A stretch of DNA of 32,637 nucleotides from Myxococcales bacterium (lineage in GTDB: Bacteria > Myxococcota_A > Polyangia > Palsa-1104), in contig PLXG01000363.1 of assembly GCA_003153195.1 (NCBI GenBank), forward strand, positions 1 to 32,637. The letters are read 5' to 3'. Within the stretch, counting starts at the first letter, position 1; every line of letters begins with the position of its first letter. The notes under the pieces are model-generated. The model was not told the DNA's origin and searched no databases. It was given only the letters and a program-made list of their open reading frames with translations. A program made the translations under genes and the position numbers. Positions 1 to 7,686 of the stretch are shown here, piece after piece.

Positions 1-3
1 TGG

Positions 4-1755
4 TCACACTGGTTTAAGGACTAGTGCAGTCTTACCATAATTGTCCTTCGCATTTACGTCCGCACCAGACTTGAGCAGCCCCGCGATCACATCGGGATTC
101 GTGTTTTGCTGCGCGGCGCGCATCAGCAATGTTTTGCCATCGGCACCCTTTGCATTCAGGTCCGCGCCACCTTTCAGCAGCGCCGCGATCACTTCGGGGT
201 GTGGGTTGAACTCAACCGCGCACATCAGTGCTGTCCGGCCGTCCTTGTCCTTCGCATTCACATCCGCGCCAGCCTTGGTCAGCACCGCGATCACGTCGGG
301 ATTGGGGCGGGATAATAACGCCACGAGCGGGTCTGAGCCCGCCGCATGCATCAGCGGCGTGTTGCCGTCGTTGTCTTTCGCATTCACATCCGCGCCAGCC
401 CCGAGTAATGCTGTGATTACGTCAGGATTCGGGTTTATTGCCGCCACCAACATGAGCGGCGTGCTGCCATAAGTGTCCTTCGCATTCACGTCCGCGCCAG
501 CGTTGAGCATCGCTTCGACCAAGTCCGGATTCAGTTTGCTCGCCATTTGCATGAGCGGTGTCCACGCACGAAGATCCTTCGCATTTACGTCCGCGCCGGC
601 CTGGAGCAATGCTTTGATTACGCCGGGGCTCTCGTTAAACGCCGCCTCCATCAGCGCCGAATTGCCATATGAGTCCTTTGCATTCACGTCAGCCCCAGCG
701 TTGAGTATTGCCGCGACCACGTCGCGATTCTGCCCCCTCGCCGCGCACATCAACGGTGTCCTCGCGCGATTGTCCTCCGCATTCACATCCGCGCCAGCTT
801 TGAGTAATGCCGCGATCACACCAGGATTTGAGTTGTAGCTCGCCGCGTGCATCAGCGGCGTGTTGCCATCGTTGTCCCGCGCATTTACCTCCGCACCGGC
901 CCTCAGCAACACTGCGATCACATCGGCATTCTGCTTCCACGACGTCTCACCCATCAGTGGCGTTTCGCTATACCTATACTTGACCTTTGCTTCCTTATCC
1001 AAGACGCACAATGACGAGAGTATTTGGGAATACGGGCTGAACCCCGCTGCCTCCATGAGTGGAGTGCTGCCATTTTCGTCCTTGGCATTTACGTCAGCCC
1101 CAGCCTTGACTAATGCCTCTATCGCATCGGGACTTGGGTTTAACAAGGCCGCACTCATCAACGCCGTATTGCCGAACCCGTCCTCCGCGTTCACATCCGC
1201 CCCAGCCTTGAGCAGGACTGCGATTACATCGGAGTTCTTGTTCAACCCCGCCGCGTACATCAGCGGCGTCTGACCATATCTGTCTTTCGCGCGCAAGTCC
1301 GCGCCGGCGTTCAGCAACGCCACGATAACTTTGGGATCCTTGTTGTACCCCGCCGCGTACATCAGCGGCGTCGCGCCATCATCGTTTGTCGCATTGAGGT
1401 CCGCGCCACTTTTGAGCAGCGCGTTCACCTCTTCCGGCGAAGCCGTCTCAAAAATATCCGCGGGTAACGAATTCCGAACATTGGCATGCGCGGGAAGGTG
1501 TACCGCTTGCTTTTCGGCGAGTTGCCCGCCCACTGCCTCGGTTGCTTTCGGTTTTGACCTCGCAAGCCAAATTCCACCACCAACGGCAATGGCGATGATG
1601 GCCACAAACCCGACGGCCAAGATCACCACCTTGCTCGTCCCTGCACGTTGCAGCTTCACATGGCAGGAATGGCACACGATGCGCTCATTCCAAATATACG
1701 GCGTCTCCAAATCGCCAATTTGGCACCCGCAGTTCGAGCAGTTTTCTTTCGCCAT
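4..1755 (-). CDS. Zinc-ribbon, single-TM, ankyrin-repeat protein
   Basis: A 583-residue protein with three visible parts. The N-terminus has paired cysteines C6/C9 and C28/C31, spaced like a small zinc ribbon. Residues about 43-65 form one hydrophobic transmembrane segment. From about residue 85 to the end there are roughly 13-14 ankyrin repeats with the core pattern AGADVNAKD..G.TPLM.AA. One repeat (reading VLDKEAKVKYRY) is degenerate and another is longer than its neighbours; the last stops after TALVLKPV. The start is the ATG at 1755, directly before the cysteine pair; the reading frame stays open further upstream, but that stretch is Arg-rich, overlaps the URO-D gene and is not protein-like. 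Ankyrin arrays usually bind other proteins; no partner is visible. It is separated from the upstream gene by about 150 bases and probably has its own promoter. Architecture is certain, function unknown. Confidence 0.85.
   Translation of the reverse strand: MAKENCSNCGCQIGDLETPYIWNERIVCHSCHVKLQRAGTSKVVILAVGFVAIIAIAVGGGIWLARSKPKATEAVGGQLAEKQAVHLPAHANVRNSLPADIFETASPEEVNALLKSGADLNATNDDGATPLMYAAGYNKDPKVIVALLNAGADLRAKDRYGQTPLMYAAGLNKNSDVIAVLLKAGADVNAEDGFGNTALMSAALLNPSPDAIEALVKAGADVNAKDENGSTPLMEAAGFSPYSQILSSLCVLDKEAKVKYRYSETPLMGETSWKQNADVIAVLLRAGAEVNARDNDGNTPLMHAASYNSNPGVIAALLKAGADVNAEDNRARTPLMCAARGQNRDVVAAILNAGADVNAKDSYGNSALMEAAFNESPGVIKALLQAGADVNAKDLRAWTPLMQMASKLNPDLVEAMLNAGADVNAKDTYGSTPLMLVAAINPNPDVITALLGAGADVNAKDNDGNTPLMHAAGSDPLVALLSRPNPDVIAVLTKAGADVNAKDKDGRTALMCAVEFNPHPEVIAALLKGGADLNAKGADGKTLLMRAAQQNTNPDVIAGLLKSGADVNAKDNYGKTALVLKPV
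25..1420 (-). repeat. Tandem ~102-bp ankyrin-coding repeats
   Basis: The DNA repeats with a period near 102 bases, each unit containing a variant of cgcattcacgtccgcgcc on the plus strand (AGADVNA on the coding strand). Copies are diverged but some neighbours remain very close, so recent duplication or recombination between units is likely. The repeat is coding and is not a CRISPR: unit length is too great and the sequence between cores is also repeated. Confidence 0.85.
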
Positions 1756-1801
1756 GGTCGATCTCCGTTCCCGCACTCCCCTTCGCCATGATGCCGCGTC
1801 G

Positions 1802-1831
1802 ATTTTACCAGATTCGCGCCGGCAGTGTACG
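1802..1831 (-). promoter_or_regulatory. Possible extended -10 promoter for the ankyrin gene
   Basis: Read on the minus strand there is TGGTAAAAT, an extended -10 box (TGnTAAAAT), at 1802-1810. A poor -35 (CGTACA, 1826-1831) lies 18 bases upstream. It sits in the 149-base gap before the ankyrin gene, about 47 bases from its ATG. Weak evidence. Confidence 0.3.
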
Positions 1832-1904
1832 TTCCAGGCGGCAGATTTCTGCCTTGACACGCAACGTGCCGGCAACGCCTGCACTGGCGGAATCCCGAGT
1901 CTTG

Positions 1905-3167
1905 TCAACGAGCCGCGCCGTTGAACTGGCGCACCGCCTCGATCATGGCCACGACATTCTCGATGGGCGTTCGCGCCTGCACGTTGTGGATGGCATTGAA
2001 AACGAAGCCGCCATGGGGGCTGAAGATTTCCAGGCGCTGGCGCACTTGCCGGCGCACTTGCTCGGGGGTGCCGAAGGGGAGAACGCGCTGGGTGTCGACG
2101 CCGCCGCCCCAGAAGGTGATGCGCTGGCCGAAGCGTTCTTTGAGGGCGCGCTCCTCCATGCCGGCGGCCGAACATTGCACCGGGTTGAGGATGTCGAAGC
2201 CGGCTTCGATGAAACTGTCGATGAACGGGGCGACCGCGCCGCAGGAATGTTTGCCCGTCTTCCACTTGGTGTGGGCGTGAATCCAATCGTTGATGGCGCG
2301 ATAGTGTTCCAGCCATAACGCGCCGAAGGTGGCGACCGAGCAGAACTGGCTATTCTGCGTGCCGAAGTCCGTGCCGCAGGTGAAGGCGACGTCGATCAGA
2401 TTTCCGCAGGCGTCGTTAATGGCGGCCAGGTTCGCCAGCGCGATTTCGACCTGCTTGCGGAAGATCGACTCGATGTACTTGGGCCGCATGGCGATCGAGA
2501 GATACCACTCCTCGACGGAGCGGATTCCCTTGGGATGTTTGAGGAACGTCGCCGGCACCAGAGCGATGTCGCCCAGGGCGGTTCCCGGCGTCCAGAGGAC
2601 CACGGCGCGGCCGGTCTTGGCCGCCGCCTTGACGCCATCCACGATGCGCTCGAGCAGCCCCGCATCCAGCGGGCCGAACTCCTCGAGATTGTCGCGCACG
2701 TCCAGGCGGTCCTCGTCGATTGGCTCCTGCCGCACGATGGCGTCGAAGAAGTACCCGCCCGCGGGCATCTGTCCGCTGGGCGGGATACTGGTATCGCCCT
2801 GCGGATACAGGTAGATGCTGCCGTCGCCGCCGGTCGTCGTGTTGAAAAGCTCCGGCACCAGCAGATCTTGTCCCCACGGCGCGAACCAGGGTTTGAACTC
2901 CTCGGCGGGGAAACCGAAGATCGTGTTGCCGCGGAATATCCCCTCGGCATCGACGCCGATGGCGCGCTGGAGGTCGTCCTCGACAAGCCCGAGCATCTGG
3001 TAAGGTTCGCAGAGTTTGACCGGCCGGCGCTCGAGCTGGTAGTGATCGCGCAGCGCGGCGACGATCGAGCAATGCATTCCGGTGACTGCCGTCGCCCCCA
3101 GATCGACGGGGACGCGATCGGGTTGACGATGATCCAGCGCCGTTAGCACGCGTTGCCGCGAGTTCAT
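1905..3167 (-). CDS. Uroporphyrinogen decarboxylase-family (URO-D / MtaA-CmuA-like) protein
   Basis: A 420-residue protein starting MNSRQRVLTALDHRQPDRVP, the characteristic opening of the URO-D superfamily, which holds haem-pathway decarboxylases and corrinoid-dependent methyltransferases of the MtaA/CmuA type. The motif H307-x-C309 (GKHSCGAV) with C332 downstream resembles the zinc-binding His-x-Cys...Cys of methyltransferase members and argues against true HemE. WGGGVDTQ (353-360) is the late glycine-rich strand seen in these uncharacterised paralogues. Its ATG overlaps the rhomboid stop by 4 bases (ATGA), with GGAG 9 bases upstream, so it is probably translationally coupled. Substrate unknown; no corrinoid protein gene is adjacent. 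Confidence 0.85.
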   Translation of the reverse strand: MNSRQRVLTALDHRQPDRVPVDLGATAVTGMHCSIVAALRDHYQLERRPVKLCEPYQMLGLVEDDLQRAIGVDAEGIFRGNTIFGFPAEEFKPWFAPWGQDLLVPELFNTTTGGDGSIYLYPQGDTSIPPSGQMPAGGYFFDAIVRQEPIDEDRLDVRDNLEEFGPLDAGLLERIVDGVKAAAKTGRAVVLWTPGTALGDIALVPATFLKHPKGIRSVEEWYLSIAMRPKYIESIFRKQVEIALANLAAINDACGNLIDVAFTCGTDFGTQNSQFCSVATFGALWLEHYRAINDWIHAHTKWKTGKHSCGAVAPFIDSFIEAGFDILNPVQCSAAGMEERALKERFGQRITFWGGGVDTQRVLPFGTPEQVRRQVRQRLEIFSPHGGFVFNAIHNVQARTPIENVVAMIEAVRQFNGAAR

Positions 3168-4357
3168 GAGGTTTTTCTCCTCTCCGCTTTCTGTTCCCCG
3201 AGGCGGCGCAGTTCCTCCTGGGCCATGGAGATTTCGTTATCGCTGTGCAGGCGAAGCAGGGCTTTGTTCAGCAATTCGCGGGCGCGATCGTATTGTTGCA
3301 GATAGCGGGCGCAGATGATGCCCAGCATCAATTCGACGTGCTCGATCCGCTGAAAATTCGGGAAGTGCCGCAGAAATTGTTCGTAGGCATCGGCAGCCTG
3401 GGCATAAAACTGCTGGCTGGCCAATTGATTGGCCACATCGAGTTGGGCTTGGCGGGAGAGCACCTGCTGGGGGTCGACGGCTTTGAGGTCGAGGAACAAG
3501 ATGGCGGCATGGGGAAGATTGTGGTGGGCGACGGCTTCGTGGATTTCAGCGCGGAGTTCCTCGATGCGATGGATGTTGATCTTGTCCTGGGAAGGCCAGC
3601 GTCCGCCCAGTTCCGGCGGCGGAGCGTAGTCGAAGGGGTTGTATCCCTGGCGCACCAGCGTCTGGTATTGCCGCCGCCGGTTCCAACGCTGGGCCAAGGC
3701 CAGGAAATCGAACGGATCGCGCGGCAAAAGATTGCACCGCAACAGCAGGATGCAGACGGCAAACCCGAAGAGCATCCCCCCCACGTGCGTGATGTAGGCC
3801 ACTTCGGGAACGCCGGCGACGCTGGCCAGCAAATTCAGCAGCAAAATGATAATCATGAACGGCAGCGACGGAACCTCGAAGGTGCCGACGAAGAGAATCA
3901 GGGAAAGAATCTTGATCCGCGAACGCGGGTAAAGGGCCAGGTAAGCCCCCATGACGGCCATGACCGCGCCGCTGGCGCCGACGACGCGCGTTCCGCTGGA
4001 TTCGGCCAAAACATAACAAATCCCCCCCGCCACCGCGCCGGAGAGATAGAAGGCCAGGTATCCCAGATGGCCCAGGCGGTCGTTAACATTGTTGCCGAAA
4101 ATATACAAAGCCAGCATGTTGACGGCCAGGTGGGCCCACGAATCCCATCCCCCCAAAGCGCCTTCGGGGTTCCCATGCACAAAGGCATACGAAAAAAACC
4201 GCAGCAGGCTGGGATCGCGGGCGCTGAGTCCATAGTTGGCCACCAGTTTTCGGTTGGCCAGTTCGCAAAAAAAGACGGCGACGTTGGCCAAGAGGATGGC
4301 CCAATTGGTCCACGGCGTCGTGCGCAACGGGCTATCGGTGCGAATGGGGAAAATCAT
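3164..4357 (-). CDS. Rhomboid-family intramembrane serine protease with C-terminal helical/TPR-like region
   Basis: A 397-residue protein beginning MIFPIRTDSPLRTTPW. The first ~210 residues hold about six membrane segments with rhomboid landmarks: HLAVNM (H76, N80, oxyanion region), GASG with nucleophile S129, and the general base H191 in THVGGMLFG. Residues about 215-397 are soluble and helical, with a TPR-like stretch (QFYAQAADAYEQFLRHFPN). Rhomboids cleave transmembrane substrates inside the membrane; the substrate here is unknown. The start was set at 4357 because the open frame upstream runs back into the RsbW-like gene and is Arg-rich rather than membrane-like. The 3' end overlaps the URO-D gene by 4 bases. 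Confidence 0.88.
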   Translation of the reverse strand: MIFPIRTDSPLRTTPWTNWAILLANVAVFFCELANRKLVANYGLSARDPSLLRFFSYAFVHGNPEGALGGWDSWAHLAVNMLALYIFGNNVNDRLGHLGYLAFYLSGAVAGGICYVLAESSGTRVVGASGAVMAVMGAYLALYPRSRIKILSLILFVGTFEVPSLPFMIIILLLNLLASVAGVPEVAYITHVGGMLFGFAVCILLLRCNLLPRDPFDFLALAQRWNRRRQYQTLVRQGYNPFDYAPPPELGGRWPSQDKINIHRIEELRAEIHEAVAHHNLPHAAILFLDLKAVDPQQVLSRQAQLDVANQLASQQFYAQAADAYEQFLRHFPNFQRIEHVELMLGIICARYLQQYDRARELLNKALLRLHSDNEISMAQEELRRLGEQKAERRKTS

Positions 4358-4452
4358 GGGTTCCGGCTGGCGGTTTGGCGCTCCAACGAAAAGCGAGAAA
4401 GCGCAAAACCGCAAGCGCCGTCGAAGGTGCGTCGGCAACCAGGACTGTCGGT

Positions 4453-4956
4453 TCAGGTCGTCGGGCGCAATTCCGGTTTTTTGACCATTTTGACGCGGCG
4501 GCCGCCGCGGCTCCATTCGACGCGGTCCATGTAGGCTTCCATGAGCAGGATTCCGCGGCCGCAGGGTTTTTCCAGATTCTCGGCGCAGGTCGGATCGGGA
4601 ACGCAGTTGCGGTCGAATCCCCGCCCCTCATCCTCGATGACAATCTCCAGCCGCCTGGGCGTGATCGACGCCTGCACATGGACGCGCTTGGATGGATTGA
4701 GCTTGTTGCCGTGCTTGATGGCGTTGATGAGGGCCTCGTCGACGGCGAGTTTAATGCCGAAGACGCTGTCGTCATCGTAGCCGCTTCGCTCGACGGCGTC
4801 GATGATGCGTTTCTGTACCAGTCCGCCGCTGGCAAAATCGGAAGGAATGGAAAAATGAACTGGCTTGGCCACCATGATTTTCGGGATGGTTACCCGGACC
4901 GCGCGGCGTACCGCAGCCGCGCTGTTGCGACCGATGCGACGTTTGGGTGCCGACAT
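4453..4956 (-). CDS. RsbW/SpoIIAB-type anti-sigma serine kinase (HATPase domain)
   Basis: A 167-residue ATP-binding protein of the anti-sigma-factor kinase type. The N box (KLAVDEALINAIKHGN), G1 box (IEDEGRGFD) and G2 box (CGRGILLMEAYMD) are all visible, in order and well preserved. Family members bind a sigma factor and phosphorylate a STAS-domain antagonist; exactly such a protein lies 75 bases upstream in the same orientation. The start at 4956 (MSAPKRR) is supported by GAGGGCG 5-11 bases before the ATG. An alternative start, MVAKPVHFS, would drop a basic 27-residue leader. No sigma factor or PP2C phosphatase is nearby, so the target is unknown. Confidence 0.85.
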   Translation of the reverse strand: MSAPKRRIGRNSAAAVRRAVRVTIPKIMVAKPVHFSIPSDFASGGLVQKRIIDAVERSGYDDDSVFGIKLAVDEALINAIKHGNKLNPSKRVHVQASITPRRLEIVIEDEGRGFDRNCVPDPTCAENLEKPCGRGILLMEAYMDRVEWSRGGRRVKMVKKPELRPTT

Positions 4957-5031
4957 CGCGTCGCCCTCGAAAAACCGCCGCCGCGCTTCTCGACGCCGCC
5001 GGGGCAGCCGCACCGCCCAAGCGCTGCGTTA

Positions 5032-5391
5032 CTAAGCCGCGAAGCTCGCCAATGCCTCCGCCTGGTTGGACATTATCCGAAACAGCTTGTGGAGCTGGGT
5101 GATCGTGAAAACTTCCATGATCTGCGCCTTGATGTTCACCAGCCGAAGCTGTCCGCTCTGCTGTTTGACCTTGGCGTTGAGGTTGATGAGCATGCCCAGT
5201 GCGGCACTGCTCAGGTGGTCCACCTGCACGAAATCCAGGATCAACTTGGGCCGGTCCTTGGACCCGACCAGCGCCGTGAGCGTGTCGCCGATCTCCTTGA
5301 TATTGGCCTCGTCGAGGATCTTGTGATCGACGAACTCGGCAACATGAACGTCTTTGATCTGCGAAATGTGCAGGCGTTGAGCTTCAGCCAT
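5032..5391 (-). CDS. STAS-domain anti-sigma factor antagonist
   Basis: A 119-residue single STAS domain of SpoIIAA/RsbV type. The signature strand-turn LILDFVQVDHLSSAALGML contains S61/S62, the position phosphorylated by the cognate kinase in this family. The length is normal. It is first in the minus-strand group with the RsbW-like kinase, so the two probably form a partner-switching pair. The ATG has no clear Shine-Dalgarno sequence and the candidate promoter lies very close to it, so the transcript may be nearly leaderless. Confidence 0.88.
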   Translation of the reverse strand: MAEAQRLHISQIKDVHVAEFVDHKILDEANIKEIGDTLTALVGSKDRPKLILDFVQVDHLSSAALGMLINLNAKVKQQSGQLRLVNIKAQIMEVFTITQLHKLFRIMSNQAEALASFAA

Positions 5392-5399
5392 GATGGTTT

Positions 5400-5428
5400 A
5401 CAGTAAAAGCAGGTTCGCAGGCTGTCAA
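5400..5428 (-). promoter_or_regulatory. Candidate sigma70-type promoter for the STAS-kinase group
   Basis: On the minus strand TTGACA (5423-5428) is followed after 17 bases by TACTGT (5400-5405). The -35 box is perfect and the -10 is weak (3 of 6). Predicted transcription would start only a few bases before the ATG at 5391. Confidence 0.4.
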
Positions 5429-5554
5429 GGTTGGCTGGCGCGAAACCGCAAACGGGAACGGGGGATGGTGGTCATCGCTGGCGGTTTGGCGCCGACCTGG
5501 AAGCGGCTGGCAATTTGACTCCGCCACGGCAGTGGCTAGGTTATTCCCCTACCA

Positions 5555-6733
5555 ATGAGTCATCCACACACAAACTGGCGGGAACTGCACGGAGAATCGT
5601 TCGCCGGCAGGCGCGTTCTCGTCACCGGCGGCGCCGGATTCATCGGGTCTCACGTGGTCGACCGTTTGGTTGGCGCCGGCCACGCCGTGACGATTCTCGA
5701 TAACCTCGATCCTCAGGTTCACGGCGCGCACGGCGATCACGTTTCCCCACCTTACCTTTCCAAACAGGCGGAGCTGATCATCGGCGACATTCGCGACGCT
5801 CCGCTGGTCGGACGACTGGTGGCGGACACGGACGCAGTGATCCATTTGGCGGCGGCGGTCGGCTTGGCGCAATCGATGTACGAGCCGGAACGCTTCGTCG
5901 ACGTGAACTGCCGCGGCACCGCCATTCTTCTTCAGGCAGTCGTCAAAAATCCCAATTGTCGCAAAGTGGTGGTCGCCTCCTCGATGTCGCTCTATGGCGA
6001 AGGTCGCTGCCGCTGTCCGCAGTGCGGCGAATTCGATCCGGCGTTGCGCAGCGCCGAGCAGCTGGCCAAGCGCGAGTTCGAAGTGGTCTGTCCGCGTTGC
6101 CGGTCGATCGCGCCACCCATGGGCACCCCGGAGAGCGCGCGCCTTCAGCCCACCACGGTTTACGCGGTCACCAAGCGCGATCAGGAAGAGCTTTGTCTGA
6201 CCTTTGGGGTGGCCTATCGACTGCCGGTGGTGGCGCTCCGTCTGTTCAATGTTTACGGACCGCGACAGTCGCTGTCCAATCCCTACACTGGCGTGGGCGC
6301 GATCTTCTCCTCGCGACTGCTGAATAAGCAGCCGCCGATCGTATTCGAGGACGGGCTGCAGACGCGTGACTTCACGCACGTGAGCGACGTGGCCGATGCG
6401 TTCGTGCGCGCCACCTTCGAATCGGGTGCCGACGGACAGGTGCTCAACGTCGGCGCCGGTCGCGCGATCCCATTGGTCGAGCTGGGAGAATTGCTGGCCC
6501 GCGAGATCGGTGTCGATTGGAATCCCGAGATCACGCATAACTTCCGCGAAGGCGATATTCGCCACTGCTCCGCCGACGTCACGCTTTTGCAGCGATACCT
6601 CGGCCTCAAACCCAAAGTCGCGTTCGCGGACGGCGTAAAAGATTTGGTGCTCTGGGTAAAAAACAGTGATCGCGCCAGCGATTTCGTCCCGCGCGCAATG
6701 ACGGAGCTCAAAGAGCGCGGCCTTCTTCGATGA
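5555..6733 (+). CDS. NAD-dependent SDR epimerase with zinc-knuckle insertion (dTDP-L-rhamnose 4-epimerase-like)
   Basis: A 392-residue extended SDR enzyme. The NAD-binding motif GGAGFIGS is at 25-32, the serine motif [10 protein letters not shown] at 141-150, and YAVTK carries the catalytic Tyr and Lys (Y203, K207). Between the serine and tyrosine motifs is an insertion with C154xxC157 and C179xxC182 (also C152), which looks like a small metal site. A similar insertion is, from memory, seen in dTDP-L-rhamnose 4-epimerases making dTDP-6-deoxy-L-talose; that would fit the rml genes at 12.3-15.4 kb. The exact substrate cannot be read from sequence. It is the first plus-strand gene; its stop overlaps the next start (ATGA). 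Confidence 0.85.
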   Translation: MSHPHTNWRELHGESFAGRRVLVTGGAGFIGSHVVDRLVGAGHAVTILDNLDPQVHGAHGDHVSPPYLSKQAELIIGDIRDAPLVGRLVADTDAVIHLAAAVGLAQSMYEPERFVDVNCRGTAILLQAVVKNPNCRKVVVASSMSLYGEGRCRCPQCGEFDPALRSAEQLAKREFEVVCPRCRSIAPPMGTPESARLQPTTVYAVTKRDQEELCLTFGVAYRLPVVALRLFNVYGPRQSLSNPYTGVGAIFSSRLLNKQPPIVFEDGLQTRDFTHVSDVADAFVRATFESGADGQVLNVGAGRAIPLVELGELLAREIGVDWNPEITHNFREGDIRHCSADVTLLQRYLGLKPKVAFADGVKDLVLWVKNSDRASDFVPRAMTELKERGLLR

Positions 6734-7683
6734 GAGACAAGATGACGCAGAAACGGATTTTGGTTACCGGCGGCGCTGGCTTTTTGGGATCGCATCTTTG
6801 CGAACGACTTCTTCAGCTGGGGCACGACGTCATTTGCCTCGATAACTTCTTCACTGGTCGAAGGCAGAACATCGCGCACCTGCTCGACAACCGAGCGTTC
6901 GAGCTGGTCCGCCACGACATTTGCGAACCGCTCACGCTCGAAGTGGACGAAGTGTTTCACCTCGCCTGCCCGGCGTCGCCTATTCATTATCAAAAGAATC
7001 CGGTGCGCACGATTCGCACCTGCGTACAGGGGACGCTCAATGTTCTCGACCTGGCACGCGAAGTTCGTGCTCGCGTGCTCATCGCTTCGACCAGCGAAGT
7101 GTACGGCGATCCACTCGAGCATCCGCAGCTGGAGAGCTATTGGGGTCACGTAAATCCCATCGGTCCGCGCGCCTGTTACGACGAAGGCAAACGCTGCGCC
7201 GAAGCGCTCGCGGTTTCGTACGCGCGTCAATATGGCGTCGGCGTGCGCATCGCGCGCATCTTCAACACCTATGGTCCGCGCATGCTGGAAAACGACGGTC
7301 GCGTAGTCTCGAACTTCATCGTTCAATGTCTGCGCGGCGAATCGATCACCATCTTCGGCAACGGCAAACAGACTCGCAGCTTCTGCTATGTCGACGATCT
7401 GGTCGAAGGCTTTCTTCGTCTGATGGCCTCGCCCGAGGAGCAGCCGGTGAACCTGGGCAATCCCGGCGAGTTCACCATGCTCGAGCTGGCCGAGAAAATT
7501 CGCAAGCTCACCAACTCCAAGTCGATGCTGGTAGAAAGGCCGCTGCCCGTCGACGATCCAGTTCGGCGGCGGCCGGACATCAGCCGCGCCATCGAGCGCC
7601 TCGACTGGCAGCCCAAGATCGCGCTCGACGAGGGACTCAAGCGAACTGTTGCCGACTTTCAGCGCCGAGTGAGCGCGACGTAA
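6730..7683 (+). CDS. UDP-glucuronic acid decarboxylase (UDP-xylose synthase)
   Basis: A 317-residue SDR that makes UDP-xylose from UDP-glucuronate. Family-specific features are [10 protein letters not shown] near the start, the phrase [39 protein letters not shown] with catalytic Tyr and Lys, and FNTYGPRM followed by GRVVSNFI. The length matches bacterial UXS enzymes. The ATG at 6730 overlaps the preceding stop by 4 bases; an in-frame ATG at 6742 is an equally good start. It supplies xylose units to the surface glycan built by this cluster. Confidence 0.92.
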   Translation: MRDKMTQKRILVTGGAGFLGSHLCERLLQLGHDVICLDNFFTGRRQNIAHLLDNRAFELVRHDICEPLTLEVDEVFHLACPASPIHYQKNPVRTIRTCVQGTLNVLDLAREVRARVLIASTSEVYGDPLEHPQLESYWGHVNPIGPRACYDEGKRCAEALAVSYARQYGVGVRIARIFNTYGPRMLENDGRVVSNFIVQCLRGESITIFGNGKQTRSFCYVDDLVEGFLRLMASPEEQPVNLGNPGEFTMLELAEKIRKLTNSKSMLVERPLPVDDPVRRRPDISRAIERLDWQPKIALDEGLKRTVADFQRRVSAT

Positions 7684-7686
7684 GAA

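Noticed and set aside
25-1420. CRISPR-like regular spacing
   Set aside because: Units are ~102 bp, imperfect throughout and in frame; they encode ankyrin repeats.
1756-2316. N-terminal extension of the ankyrin protein to 770 residues
   Set aside because: The extra part overlaps the URO-D gene, is Arg/His/Pro-rich and precedes a natural start at the zinc-ribbon Met.
1905-3167. True HemE (uroporphyrinogen decarboxylase)
   Set aside because: The His-x-Cys metal motif and lack of other haem genes point to the MtaA/CmuA-like paralogues.
3245-4534. 429-residue plus-strand open frame
   Set aside because: It is the antisense shadow of the rhomboid gene, which has intact catalytic motifs; the shadow has no recognisable domain.
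5515-5542. Promoter TTGACT-16-TAGGTT before the first plus-strand epimerase
   Set aside because: The -10 match is poor (3 of 6) and transcription would begin only about 6 bases before the ATG; not strong enough to list.
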